A stretch of DNA of 53,619 nucleotides from Tepidamorphaceae bacterium (GCA_028289445.1 JANQPO010000018.1:1-53619); one strand, 5' to 3'. Positions 8,652-17,700 are shown, numbered from the stretch's first letter. Numbers and translations are program-made. Notes: generated by a model from the letters alone, not told the origin.

Positions 8652-10085
8652 TCAGCCGAGGCCAGCTTCCTTGAGCTGCCGATCGACACTTTCAGCCAGT
8701 TGGTCGAGTCCCTCATCGACCGGCACTTCATTGGCAACCATCTTCTGGAGCGTTGCCGCCCACTCGGTCGTGAGATCGAAGAACAACGGTTGCGCCGTAA
8801 AGTGAATCTTGGCGCCCGGTGCCGAGACATCATGCATCTCGACATAACCCGGATAGCTGTCGCTCAGACGCTTGCGGAACATTTCATCGGCCCAGACCGA
8901 CTTGCGGACAGGATTGACGAAATCCATCTGCGTCGCACCGAACAGCCCGTGCTCGGGACCAGACGCCCACTGGAGGAAATTCCATGTCGCGTCCTTGTCC
9001 TTGGAGTACTTGGACATCGCAAGCGACCAGATCCAGATGTTCGGCGTCGGGGCGCTGGCTTCGGGATTTGCGGCAAACGGTGCGTAGGCCAACTTTCCGG
9101 CCATCGCATTGTCGCCGCCGTTCATGAAGTAGCCGAGAATATCGGCGTCGTAGATCATGGCCGACTTGCCCGCACCCAGATCGGTGCCAACCTGGTACCA
9201 TGTGTGGGTGGCCCAGTCCTTGGCGCCTGAGTTTTGGATCATGGAGACCCACTGGCTATGGAAGGCCTTTGAGACATCCGTGTTCATGGCGGCGGAAAGC
9301 TTGCCGTCGTTGAGGTTGAGGTCCTTCTCGCCAAAGTTTGCGTAGCCAGAAAGGAAGCCGGGGTGAATCGTGGCCCAGGACCGGGACCCCCGCACGCCAA
9401 TGCCGTATACACTGTCGCCGGTGAGTGCAGCGGCCGCTTCGACCAGCTCGCCCATATTGGTTGGTACGGCGACGCCGGCCGCATTCAGCATATCCGCGTT
9501 GTAGGCCAGATTGTTCTGTTCGTAGCCCCACGGTATGCACCACTGTTTGGCGTCCGCCGAACCAAGCTCGCCACCGGGTTGACCGTTCCATGCGCAGGAC
9601 GCACGGACGCCATCCAGCATGTCGTCCCAATTGTAGCCAGGGTTCGTCTTGGACGCGTCGCCAATCCACTCATTCAGGTCCTCGATCCAGCCCGCTGGGC
9701 CGTACGTCCAGGTCATGTACGCGCCGGTCATAAAGGCATCGTATTCCGATGAGCCGGAGGAAAGCGCGGCCGTGACCTTGTCGAAGTAGACGTCTTCAGG
9801 GAAGACATCGTACTCGATGTTCATGCCGGACAATTCCTTGAAGTTATCGAGGTTCGCGATCATCGCATCCGTATAGGGATGCTTGTTCAGCAAGAGCTTC
9901 AGGGATTTCCCGGAATGGGCCTTCCAGTCGAAATCAGCAGCCAGCGCACGCGTGGCACCCATGTTCAACAGCACCGATGCGGAAGACGCTGTCACGCCAA
10001 GGGCGGCAAGGCCTCTGATCAAGTCACGTCGTCCCATCTGCTTGCGCAGAAATGCGTCTATTAGGTCTTTTTCCTTCTCGTACAT
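8652..10085 (-). CDS. Extracellular solute-binding protein of the polyol ABC transporter (CUT1, family 1)
   Basis: A 477-residue periplasmic binding protein. I chose ATG 10083-10085 because GGGAGGA stands 6-7 bases upstream; an in-frame start at 10172 would add 29 residues without that site. The N-terminus has a twin-arginine stretch (MGRRDLIRGLAALG) followed by a hydrophobic segment ending ATRALA-AD, so export by the Tat route is likely. The body is a SBP_bac_1-type fold rich in aromatic residues (AYMTWTYGPAGW, WGYEQNNLAYN), which usually line sugar or polyol sites. It is the first structural gene after the eryD-like regulator. A polyol ligand is inferred from the operon. Confidence 0.88.
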   Translation of the reverse strand: MYEKEKDLIDAFLRKQMGRRDLIRGLAALGVTASSASVLLNMGATRALAADFDWKAHSGKSLKLLLNKHPYTDAMIANLDNFKELSGMNIEYDVFPEDVYFDKVTAALSSGSSEYDAFMTGAYMTWTYGPAGWIEDLNEWIGDASKTNPGYNWDDMLDGVRASCAWNGQPGGELGSADAKQWCIPWGYEQNNLAYNADMLNAAGVAVPTNMGELVEAAAALTGDSVYGIGVRGSRSWATIHPGFLSGYANFGEKDLNLNDGKLSAAMNTDVSKAFHSQWVSMIQNSGAKDWATHTWYQVGTDLGAGKSAMIYDADILGYFMNGGDNAMAGKLAYAPFAANPEASAPTPNIWIWSLAMSKYSKDKDATWNFLQWASGPEHGLFGATQMDFVNPVRKSVWADEMFRKRLSDSYPGYVEMHDVSAPGAKIHFTAQPLFFDLTTEWAATLQKMVANEVPVDEGLDQLAESVDRQLKEAGLG

Positions 10086-10140
10086 CGCGGTGTCCTCCCG
10101 GTTTTGCCTGCCGTCATTAGAGCGGCAGTGCGGTTTGATC

Positions 10141-11109
10141 CTATTCGACAAGCTCCCGTGCCGAGCGCTCATCGGTTATGAGGCCGCTTAATGTGCGGCT
10201 CATGAGTACAGACCTGATCCCGCAGGTCTTTGATTTGCCGCCAGCTATGGCAACGATGCGCGTGCCTTTCAGATCGTCGAGCGGCAGCGCCATCGTCCGA
10301 TTGGAAAGACTTGTATCCAAGTGTTGACCATCGGCGGTGAAGAAGTGGCCGAACAGTTCGCCAACACCGCCAGCGGCTCTCACGTCATCCATCTCGCTCG
10401 GCTCCACCATGCCCGTCGCGACGATGGAGGCATATGCGTCTGCGGTTCCGATCCCGGCCACTTTGAGCGTCGATCTGCGCGCCATTTCAAGGACTTCCGA
10501 AATCCCTTTCTGGCTCAGAAGAACTTCCCGATCCTCGACCGTGTTGGCGATAAATGGCAGCGGCATCACGTAAGCCTGGCCACCGGTCCGGTCGGCGAGG
10601 CGGTGAATCACATCGTGGGGATTGGCGGAGAACTTTCGAGAAAACCCGCCGAGCAGTGAGACAAAGTCCGATTCAGCCGACGAGATCCGCGGCAGATGAT
10701 CCACGCAAGCCGCAAGCGTTCGACCGTGACCGACACCGATCAGCGGCGTCTTCTTCTGCTCAATCTCGCGCCTCAGCAACTGGGCGCCCGCGATCCCGAG
10801 CGCCTTCAGCGGCAGGTCGTCGAGATCGAAGTCGGGAACAACTTCGCAATAATCCAGACCGTATCGTTCGGAAATTGCGGTTTCTAGCTCGACGCATTCG
10901 GCAACCTCGCCGTCGACATAAATCCTCACCAGACCTTCTTGATTGGCCCTGGTAATGAGCCGATGCGCCTTCAGGCTGCTAAGCCCCAGGCGTTTGGCAA
11001 CTTCCGATTGGGTCAGCCCGCCTGCATAGTGAAGCCACGCAGCACGGGTCGCCATGCTGGCTTCATTGAGTTTGATGTTGCCTGTCGAAGCCGCCAAGCT
11101 AATGCCCAA
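10141..11109 (-). CDS. eryD: SorC-family sugar-responsive transcriptional regulator, EryD-like
   Basis: A 322-residue regulator with an N-terminal helix-turn-helix (TQSEVAKRLGLSSLKAHRLI, near residues 34-53) and a C-terminal SorC sugar-phosphate-binding domain (IGVGHGRTLAACV, SLLGGFSRKFSANPHDVIH, VAGIGTADAYASIVATGM). The blocks resemble EryD, the erythritol-operon repressor of Brucella and Sinorhizobium. It is the first gene of the polyol operon and probably represses it, including itself. Two AT-rich palindromes lie directly upstream of its start (11111-11142). The start is uncertain: ATG 11109 lacks a clear ribosome-binding site, and an in-frame ATG 18 codons downstream (MATRAAWLHY) matches the usual EryD N-terminus. 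Confidence 0.82.
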   Translation of the reverse strand: MGISLAASTGNIKLNEASMATRAAWLHYAGGLTQSEVAKRLGLSSLKAHRLITRANQEGLVRIYVDGEVAECVELETAISERYGLDYCEVVPDFDLDDLPLKALGIAGAQLLRREIEQKKTPLIGVGHGRTLAACVDHLPRISSAESDFVSLLGGFSRKFSANPHDVIHRLADRTGGQAYVMPLPFIANTVEDREVLLSQKGISEVLEMARRSTLKVAGIGTADAYASIVATGMVEPSEMDDVRAAGGVGELFGHFFTADGQHLDTSLSNRTMALPLDDLKGTRIVAIAGGKSKTCGIRSVLMSRTLSGLITDERSARELVE

Positions 11110-11110
11110 T

Positions 11111-11142
11111 GATAAAATTATCTGCCATTGAAAATTTTTTCA
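11111..11142. promoter_or_regulatory. Paired AT-rich palindromes, candidate EryD operator
   Basis: GATAA-AA-TTATC (11111-11122) and TGAAAA-TT-TTTTCA (11129-11142) are both perfect-armed interrupted palindromes with centres 19 bases apart. They lie immediately upstream of the regulator start, in the only AT-rich patch of this intergenic region. The position fits autoregulation. Binding by the SorC protein is inferred from position only. Confidence 0.45.
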
Positions 11143-11563
11143 TTCGGGCCGCTTGGTGTCAAGTGCTTATCGGCCAGCTTGGATTGAGTTTGTTCACAAC
11201 GCTCCCGATCGCCTGACAAGCTAACGTCATGAAATCACCGAACGGCTTCCATGTTGGATCCGATCAAAGCCAGAAAACTCCGGCGCTCGCCACTGGCACG
11301 CTGGGTTGCGGACCAAAGGGGCCAGGATTCTCAAAATGAGTGAGGGCGCCGAGTGGCTCCGACCGCAATGGTGGCAGCAAATCTCACTGCCGTTGACATT
11401 CGAAGAGTCGCTTTGTCGGCGTTTTGGTTATCCGCAGCACTTTTTGACCATGATCGACATCGGTGCAGAACCGACAAATGCGCGGGTGCGGATCCGGCAA
11501 GGCGCCGGCGCTAAGGCTGTTTGCTTAGCTCGGAGGCGGCGCGTCGGCAGACATAGAGATATG
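11143..11563. other. Intergenic region without a recognisable gene
   Basis: About 420 bases separate the divergent-facing EryD-side operator from the terminator of the peptide-type binding protein. One plus-strand open frame crosses it (from 11306) but runs antisense into the binding-protein gene, has no ribosome-binding site and resembles nothing I know. The region probably holds the promoter of the minus-strand polyol operon near 11140-11220. I see no other structure. Confidence 0.5.
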
Positions 11564-11591
11564 GCGCCTGGGCGCGAAAACGCCCAGGCGC
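11564..11591. terminator. Hairpin terminator after the binding-protein gene at 11599
   Basis: A perfect 11-bp stem, gcgcctgggcg (11564-11574) with cgcccaggcgc (11581-11591), and a 6-base loop. It starts 7 bases after the stop codon of the minus-strand gene. There is no strong T-run beyond it, so termination efficiency is uncertain. Confidence 0.65.
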
Positions 11592-11598
11592 GACAATG

Positions 11599-13176
11599 TT
11601 ATGCGAAAGACCAGCGCTCCCACCAGCGATGGCCGTCCTTATCCCAGTGCGATGAGAACTCATCGCCGCCGGTGTCGATGTCGGCGGAGGTCGCGAAGAC
11701 GAAGTTGGCGAACATGGGAATGATCGCGCCGCCGTCTTCGTTCAAGATGACCTGCATCTCGTAATACATCTCGCGCCGCTTGGCTTCGTCGAGCTCGGCG
11801 CGAGCGGCGAGAAGAAGCTCGTTGAACCGCGCATTATCCCAGAAGGTGTCGTTCCAGGCAGCACCGGCCGCGTAGGCGGTCGAGAACATGGCGTCTTCAA
11901 CCGGACGACCGCCCCAATAGACGGCGCTGAACGGATGCTGCATCCAGACATCGGCCCAATACCCGTCGTTCGGCACACGATTGACACTCAGGTTAATCCC
12001 CCCTGCCGCTGCCGAGTTTTGGAACAACACGGCAGCGTCGACCGCGCCGCCGAATGCGGCATCGGCTGCCGCCAACTCCACATCAATGGAGTCGAGGCCC
12101 GCTTCCTTCAGGTAGAACTTGGCCTTGTCCGGATCGTATTCGGTTTGCGTCATCTCATCGTTGAAGAAGCGTTGGCCGCGGCCGATCGGATGATCGTTGC
12201 CGATGGAGCCGTAGCCGAACAGAATCTTGTCGACGAGTTCTTGGCGGTTGACCGCGTATTTGAGCGCCCGCCTCACATTGGCGTCCGTGAAAGGCTCCTT
12301 GTTGACCGACATGGCAAATGTGTAGTGCTGATTGCCGGCGACCGAGTGGATCTTGACCTTGGGATCGCGCGCCAACAGGCCGACGGTCTTGAGATCGATC
12401 TTGTCGACCATGTGTACATCGCCGGACACGAGTGCCGTCGTCCGGGCATTCGGGTCGACGACCGAAAGAACCTCGATCTCGTCGAAGAACCCTCGGTCCG
12501 AGTCCCAGTCGTTTTCGTTCTTGGCGAGAGCCACGCGCACGCCGGCTTCGAACTCAAGAAGCTTGTAAGGTCCGCAGCCGTCGCCGTCTTTCCAGTTGAG
12601 ACCGCGATCGTCGCCGGCCGGCAAGATCGCAAGGTGATAGTCGGTGAAGGTGAAGGGGAAGTCGGCGCTTCCGGCCTGAAGCTTGAAGACCACCGTGTCG
12701 CCGTCCACCGAAATGTCGGTGATGGGATCGACCAGCGGTTTCGCGGCCGATGTGGAGTCCTCGCCGCGGTGGAAATTGATCGAGGCGGCCACATCCTCCG
12801 GGGTCACATCCTTGCCGGAGTGGAACGTGGTGCCGGAGCGAATCTTGAAGCGCCATTCCTTCGCGTCGTCGCTGGCTTCCCAGCTTTCGGCGATCTGCGG
12901 TTCTAAGGAACCGTCCCGGCGCACGCCGGTTAGGTAGCCACAAAATCCGTAGCCGAGGCCGTTGACGAAATCGTTTTCCCAGGAGCCCGGGTTCAGCGTA
13001 TCGGTTGTCGATCCGTGGCCCACGGCCGCGCGGAAGCTGCCGCCGCGCTTCTGCGCGGCGCGCGCCGGGCTCAGGCCCAGACCCGATACAGCAAGACCGG
13101 TGAGTGCGGCTCCGGTGCTCAACACGGTCCGGCGTGACGGACCATATCCATTCTGATTGTTTTTAGGCATGCTCAT
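11599..13176 (-). CDS. ABC transporter substrate-binding protein, family 5 (dipeptide/nickel type), paralogue 1
   Basis: A 525-residue exported binding protein of the DppA/OppA family. The start is ATG 13174-13176, preceded by AGGGAG at a good distance; a longer frame reaching 13278 lacks such a site. A twin-arginine signal (SRRTVLSTGAAL ... SPARAA) predicts Tat export. The body shows the SBP_bac_5 order: an N-terminal lobe with a FHSGKDVTPEDV block, and a late block FTDANVRRALKYAVNR near residues 310-325. It is clearly paralogous to the protein at 17912-19516: both share FHRGE, STSAAK, CGPY, DPNARxTALV, YDPDKAK and a C-terminal W-FA. No permease adjoins it, so it may share the DppBC-DF permease at 19653-23344. 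The ligand is unknown. Confidence 0.88.
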   Translation of the reverse strand: MSMPKNNQNGYGPSRRTVLSTGAALTGLAVSGLGLSPARAAQKRGGSFRAAVGHGSTTDTLNPGSWENDFVNGLGYGFCGYLTGVRRDGSLEPQIAESWEASDDAKEWRFKIRSGTTFHSGKDVTPEDVAASINFHRGEDSTSAAKPLVDPITDISVDGDTVVFKLQAGSADFPFTFTDYHLAILPAGDDRGLNWKDGDGCGPYKLLEFEAGVRVALAKNENDWDSDRGFFDEIEVLSVVDPNARTTALVSGDVHMVDKIDLKTVGLLARDPKVKIHSVAGNQHYTFAMSVNKEPFTDANVRRALKYAVNRQELVDKILFGYGSIGNDHPIGRGQRFFNDEMTQTEYDPDKAKFYLKEAGLDSIDVELAAADAAFGGAVDAAVLFQNSAAAGGINLSVNRVPNDGYWADVWMQHPFSAVYWGGRPVEDAMFSTAYAAGAAWNDTFWDNARFNELLLAARAELDEAKRREMYYEMQVILNEDGGAIIPMFANFVFATSADIDTGGDEFSSHWDKDGHRWWERWSFA

Positions 13177-13428
13177 AACGTCTCCCTCTATTGGGTCATG
13201 TGCTTTTTTGATGACCAGCACGTTTTGGTCACAGTCGCAGCGTTCGAATGGCTGCAGTTTGAACCTTGTGAATGACACTTTAGACTAACGGGTTCGAACT
13301 ATAAACTAGGACCGCTTGAGCGCAGTGGCCCGATTCCGACATTTGCAATCCTTGCCGGCTCTCGCGCTAGCATATGTTCGGACTCAAAGGCTCTATTAGC
13401 CAATTCTCTAGACGATGGTGGAAACTGG

Positions 13429-14616
13429 ATGAAGCACACGTCTTTGCTGCGACGGCTGCACGGGTTGGGCGGCGCCAAGTGGGACATTCACCAAAAGGCA
13501 CGATCGCTCGCCGCGCAAGGCCGGGACATCATCGAGCTGACCATCGGCGAACCCGATGTACCAACGCCGGCGGAACTGATCGACGCCACCTACGCAGCGA
13601 TGCGTGCGGGTCGCACCAACTACTCAAATGGACCCGGCGAGGCCAATCTGCGTTCGGCGCTGTCGGACCACTACACTGACAAAATCGGAGCGCCGATAAC
13701 GACCGACCAGGTTCTTTGCTTTCCGGGGACGCAGACGGCTTTGTTTGCCGTCTTGATGGGCGTTGCCGAGGCCGGCGACGAGGTTCTGGTCGGCGATCCC
13801 ATGTACGCGACCTATGAGGGCCTTGTGCGCGCGGCCGGTGCAGACCTTGTGCCCGTGCCGTTGCGTGCCGACAACGGTTTTCGCATTCAGGCAGACGATA
13901 TCGCACCGCGCATCACGTCGCGTACGCGTGCCATACTTTTGACGACGCCCCACAATCCGACCGGTGCGGTCCTGTCGGCGGACGACATTCGGCAGATCGG
14001 ACAGTTGGCGCAAGAGCACGACTTCTGGATCGTTTCCGACGAAGTCTACGAGGACTTGGTCTTTGACGGTCATACATTTTCGTCGCCGCTTTCGCTATCG
14101 GACGTAGCCGATCGCGTCATCGTGGTGTCGTCCATCTCGAAATCCCATGCGGCTCCGGGCTTTCGCAGCGGCTGGTCTATTGCTCCGGTCGAATTCACCG
14201 ACGCCTTGCTGCCTCTGTCCGAGACCATGTTGTTCGGCAACCAGCCGTTCATCGCCGATATGACCGAAAAGGCCCTTCGCGAAGGCTCGCCGGTCGCCGC
14301 CGGCATGCGCGCCCGATATGCCGCACGCGCCGAGATGCTGGCGGAGCGGCTTGGAAGCGAAAGTCAGTTGACCGTGCATCCGCCTCAAGCGGGCATGTTC
14401 GCCATGGTCGATATCTCGGCGACCGGCGTGAACGGTTATGACTACGCGAACGACCTGCTGCATGCATCTGGGGTGGCGGTGATGCCTGGATCATCATTCG
14501 GCGTGACCGTGAATGATTGGGTTCGCGTGGCTCTGACGGTTGGCGACGATCTGTTCGAGGCGGCGTGCGCGCGCATCCTCCAACACGCGAAAGGTCTCAC
14601 CCGGGACGTCGCCTGA
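13429..14616 (+). CDS. Pyridoxal-phosphate aminotransferase, class I/II
   Basis: A 395-residue fold-type I aminotransferase of the aspartate/aromatic group, length normal for the family. It transfers an amino group between an amino acid and a 2-oxoacid using PLP. The PLP lysine is K238 in SSISKSHAAPGFRSGW. Other blocks are TIGEPDVPTP near residue 40, TTPHNPTG near 175 and SDEVYEDL near 205. It is divergent from the binding protein at 11599-13176 and convergent with the SDR at 14622, only 5 bases away. Placed among two SDRs and an MttB homologue, it may process an amino compound brought in by the family 5 binding proteins. The exact substrate is not visible. Confidence 0.88.
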   Translation: MKHTSLLRRLHGLGGAKWDIHQKARSLAAQGRDIIELTIGEPDVPTPAELIDATYAAMRAGRTNYSNGPGEANLRSALSDHYTDKIGAPITTDQVLCFPGTQTALFAVLMGVAEAGDEVLVGDPMYATYEGLVRAAGADLVPVPLRADNGFRIQADDIAPRITSRTRAILLTTPHNPTGAVLSADDIRQIGQLAQEHDFWIVSDEVYEDLVFDGHTFSSPLSLSDVADRVIVVSSISKSHAAPGFRSGWSIAPVEFTDALLPLSETMLFGNQPFIADMTEKALREGSPVAAGMRARYAARAEMLAERLGSESQLTVHPPQAGMFAMVDISATGVNGYDYANDLLHASGVAVMPGSSFGVTVNDWVRVALTVGDDLFEAACARILQHAKGLTRDVA

Positions 14617-14621
14617 GCGAT

Positions 14622-15353
14622 CTAGGGCAGGCTCAGCTGCGTCATGCGTCCGCCGTCAATCGTCCAAACTTGTCCTGTTACGAAACGCGCCTCTTCCGAA
14701 GCGAGCCAGCAGATCAACGCTGCGATATCCTCGGGCTTGCCCGTGTCGCGAACTGGATGAATAGCCGCCAAGCCTTCGCGAAAGCGGGTCGGATCGGGCA
14801 TCGAGGCGATGTAGTCGTCGTTCAAAGCGGTATCGATCCAGCCTGGCGCGACGGCGTTGCAGCGCACGCCGTCTGGGCCATGATCGACGGCGACCGCGCG
14901 TGTCAGTCCGTGAAGGCCGGCTTTGCTTGCGCCATAGGCCGGATGACCGGGATTGTTTCCAAGACCCTCGATGGACCCGACATTAATGATGGCGCCGCGC
15001 GCCCCACGCAAAAGCGGCATGGCGTGCCGGATCAGCAAAAAGGGAGCGGTCAGGTTGACCTGGATCTGAAGGTGCCAGTCCTCAAGAGACGACTCCTCGA
15101 CCGTTCCCTCGCGCATCACGCCTGCGTTGTTGACCAGGACGTCGAGACGACCAACCGCCTTTTCTACCGTGGCAAGCACGTCCGGAATGACGTCGGGATC
15201 AGCCAGGTCGGCAGCGATATCCTCAAAGCCGGCTCGTCCGCGTTGCGCAGTGAAGACGCGGGCACTCTCCCGGGCCAGTTGCGCCGCCACGGCCGCTCCG
15301 ATCCCCGATGATGCCCCCGTTACCAAAGCGACTTTGCCGGCAAAATGCGTCAT
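14622..15353 (-). CDS. Short-chain dehydrogenase/reductase (SDR)
   Basis: A 243-residue classical SDR, NAD(P)-dependent. Cofactor motif TGASSGIG at residues 12-19, NNAG near 88, catalytic Ser in VGSIEG and the YGASK Tyr-Lys pair near residue 150. The C-terminus VTGQVWTIDGG is typical of the FabG-like subgroup. Its start overlaps the stop of the SDR at 15350-16081 as ATGA, so it is the third gene of the MttB-SDR-SDR operon. The substrate is unknown; a 2-hydroxy or 3-hydroxy carbonyl compound is likely from the family. Confidence 0.88.
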   Translation of the reverse strand: MTHFAGKVALVTGASSGIGAAVAAQLARESARVFTAQRGRAGFEDIAADLADPDVIPDVLATVEKAVGRLDVLVNNAGVMREGTVEESSLEDWHLQIQVNLTAPFLLIRHAMPLLRGARGAIINVGSIEGLGNNPGHPAYGASKAGLHGLTRAVAVDHGPDGVRCNAVAPGWIDTALNDDYIASMPDPTRFREGLAAIHPVRDTGKPEDIAALICWLASEEARFVTGQVWTIDGGRMTQLSLP

Positions 15354-16081
15354 TCAACCGGTTTCCCGCCATGGGCCTCGACCAATGCACCGCACAAGTA
15401 GCGCGCCTGATCCGAGGCGAGGAACAGAACAACGTCGGCGATGTCGCCCGGCGTCGCGATCCGGCCAAGGGGAACGCTGGCCGAGAGCGTTTCGATGGCG
15501 CGGTCCGGGTCCAGACCACGAGCCGCAAAGCCCGTGCGCAGCATCGGCGTGTCGACCTCGTTGGGGCAGACGGCGTTCACGCGAATGTTCTGGTGCGCGT
15601 GGTCGCGACCAAGGCATTGCGTGAGGGAGGCGATTGCGGCCTTCGACATCACGTAAAGCGGATGGTTGGGGCCGGGGCGCAATCCCCAACAAGACGCTGT
15701 GTTGACGATCGCGCCACCGCCGCCTTGCGCCATGATCGGAATGACGGCACGGCACAGGCGGAAGGGCGCCTCGACATTCACGCCCATGGTAAGCGAGTAA
15801 TCCGCGTCCGAGGTTTCTGTGATTGCGCCCCGCGTAATGACACCGGCATTGTTGCACAAGATGGTCAGGCCGCCGAGCGCTTCGGCGGCCCTATTCGGCA
15901 AGGCGTCGCAGAAATCGGCATCCATAAGGTCGCCGTCCAGGTGGCTGACGCCCGAGAGCGCCGCTGTGTCCCGATCGCTTACAGCGACCGTTGCGCCTTC
16001 TGCCAGAAGCCCTTCGACGATGGCCTTGCCGATTCCACCGGCCGCGCCGGTCACCAACGCCTTTTGCGCCGCAAAGCGCAT
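15350..16081 (-). CDS. Short-chain dehydrogenase/reductase (SDR)
   Basis: A 243-residue classical SDR. Cofactor motif TGAAGGIG, then an acidic SDRD at the end of the second strand, which suggests NAD rather than NADP. Next come NNAG near residue 80, the Ser in TASCWG and the YVMSK active-site pair. It begins 3 bases after the MttB-family stop and overlaps the next SDR by 4 bases. It is only moderately like its neighbour, so this is not a recent duplication. It probably oxidises or reduces a hydroxyl on the product of the methyltransferase step, which is inference from operon order. Confidence 0.88.
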   Translation of the reverse strand: MRFAAQKALVTGAAGGIGKAIVEGLLAEGATVAVSDRDTAALSGVSHLDGDLMDADFCDALPNRAAEALGGLTILCNNAGVITRGAITETSDADYSLTMGVNVEAPFRLCRAVIPIMAQGGGGAIVNTASCWGLRPGPNHPLYVMSKAAIASLTQCLGRDHAHQNIRVNAVCPNEVDTPMLRTGFAARGLDPDRAIETLSASVPLGRIATPGDIADVVLFLASDQARYLCGALVEAHGGKPVE

Positions 16082-16084
16082 CGA

Positions 16085-17641
16085 TCAGTATTCCTGATTG
16101 AGCGCATCCGCCGGCGGGATTTCCCGCTCGCGACGCTCAATATAGTCGCGCAGCGCCTCATCGACCGCGGGATCAAGCGTCGGTTCCTCGTACTCCGACA
16201 GAAGCTTGTGCGCGTGCTTCAGCGCACGCTCCGTGATCTCCACGCCGCCTTCGGCCTGCCATTGCTCAATGGAGTTGTTGTCAAACAGCTCCGGCATGAA
16301 GAACGCACGCTGAAAATTCTCCTGCGTGTGCTCGTGGCCCAGATAATGCCCGCCCGGTCCGATATCGCGCACGGCGGCGAGACCCGCGTCGAAGTCGTCC
16401 CAGCGGACACCTTCGGCCATGCGGTAAGCCATCGCGCACTGCTCGGCGTCGACAACAAACTTTGCGACCGAACAATGCATCCCCGCTTCGTTCCATCCGG
16501 CGGAATGCCAGATATAGTTCGCGCCGGCATGGATAGTGGCCGACAAGGTCGCGGCGCTTTCGTACCCAGCTTGGGCGTCGAAGGTCTTGGCTCCGCCGAG
16601 CGTGCTCGATGTCCGCCAGGGTACGCCATAGAACCGCGCCATCTGCCCGATCATGAAGTTCATTAGGCTGATCTCCGGCGTCCCAGCCATGGGCGCGCCG
16701 GACTTCATCGAGACCGTGGAGAGGTAATGGCCATAGATCGCGGGGCAGCCCTTTCTGATCACCTGCGTATAGGCGAGCGCGGCTAGGGCTTCGGCGTTGA
16801 GCTGGGCCACCGCTGGGGCCACCGACGCCGGCGTGTTGGCGCCGCCCAGCACGAAGGGCGAGCACAAGACCGGCTGGTTCTTCCGGCAAAAGGCGCGCAT
16901 CGCGCCCAACATTGTCTCGTCCCAGACGAGCGGCGAGTTGCCGTTGCAGTTGCCGGTGACGACCGGATGATCCTCCATGAAATCGGCGCCGAACAGGATC
17001 GCGCACATGTCCATCACGTCCTCGGCATTCTTGGGGCTGGTCGTCATGCCCATGAATGTCTTGTCGGAATACTTCATCGAGGAGTGAGTGATCCGCAGGT
17101 GGCGCTGGCTGATCGGCTGATCGTAAGGTTCCACGATGTGATGCGCGCTGGAGTGGAGCGCCGGCGACATGTGCGAGAGCTTGTGAAACATCGCCAGGTC
17201 GTCGAGGGTGGGATTGCGGCGGACGTTATCGAGATCGCGCAGATAGGGCGCGCCGGTCATCGGAACGAAAATGGAGCTCCGGCCGCCAAGCCGCACATTA
17301 TTGGCGGGATTGCGCGCATGATAGGTGAAGTCTGAGGGGATCGTCGCGATCAGCGCCTGGACCAATCCCCGATCAAGGTGAACACGCTCGCCGCGCACGT
17401 CGGCGCCGGCCCGGCGCCAGTCATCGAGCGCGATATCGTCGCGAAAGACGACTCCAACGTCTTCCAGAATGGCCTTTGACGCGGCGTCGATCCGTTCGAC
17501 GTCCTCCTCGCTCATCGGCTGGCAAAGGGGCAGCTTGTTGGTCAGGCCAGGCATCATCGATGCTTCGGCCCGGCTTCGACTGGCGCGCCTGGCCGCACGG
17601 CCTCCAGATCGGCTTCGCGTTGATGCCACGTCGGATGTCAT
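16085..17641 (-). CDS. Trimethylamine methyltransferase (MttB) family protein, non-pyrrolysine type
   Basis: A 518-residue member of the MttB/MtgB superfamily, TIM-barrel enzymes that move a methyl group from a quaternary or tertiary amine to a corrinoid protein. The frame has no internal TAG, so it is the non-pyrrolysine branch that includes glycine-betaine methyltransferase. The Arg-rich N-terminus (SRSGGRAARRASRSRA) is common in aerobic alphaproteobacterial members. Family blocks include FVPMTGAPYLRDLDN, GNCNGNSPLVWDE, GAPMAGTPE and GGHYLGHEHT. The start is ATG 17639-17641; a further in-frame start at 17683 exists. No corrinoid protein or RamA-type reactivase gene is nearby, so partners must be encoded elsewhere or the reaction differs. 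It leads an operon with two SDRs. Confidence 0.85.
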   Translation of the reverse strand: MTSDVASTRSRSGGRAARRASRSRAEASMMPGLTNKLPLCQPMSEEDVERIDAASKAILEDVGVVFRDDIALDDWRRAGADVRGERVHLDRGLVQALIATIPSDFTYHARNPANNVRLGGRSSIFVPMTGAPYLRDLDNVRRNPTLDDLAMFHKLSHMSPALHSSAHHIVEPYDQPISQRHLRITHSSMKYSDKTFMGMTTSPKNAEDVMDMCAILFGADFMEDHPVVTGNCNGNSPLVWDETMLGAMRAFCRKNQPVLCSPFVLGGANTPASVAPAVAQLNAEALAALAYTQVIRKGCPAIYGHYLSTVSMKSGAPMAGTPEISLMNFMIGQMARFYGVPWRTSSTLGGAKTFDAQAGYESAATLSATIHAGANYIWHSAGWNEAGMHCSVAKFVVDAEQCAMAYRMAEGVRWDDFDAGLAAVRDIGPGGHYLGHEHTQENFQRAFFMPELFDNNSIEQWQAEGGVEITERALKHAHKLLSEYEEPTLDPAVDEALRDYIERREREIPPADALNQEY

Positions 17642-17700
17642 TTTGGGGTTCTCGCATCGGCAGCACTGCCGAAAGTGTGGCACCTCGGCACCATGCGATG

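Noticed and set aside
11306..11764. A plus-strand frame that starts in the intergenic region.
   Set aside because: It continues antisense through a terminator and a binding-protein gene and has no ribosome-binding site or known motif.
13177..13428. Short TTCGAA-type palindromes between the binding protein and the aminotransferase.
   Set aside because: Six-base palindromes are too short to separate from chance and do not recur at other starts in the window.
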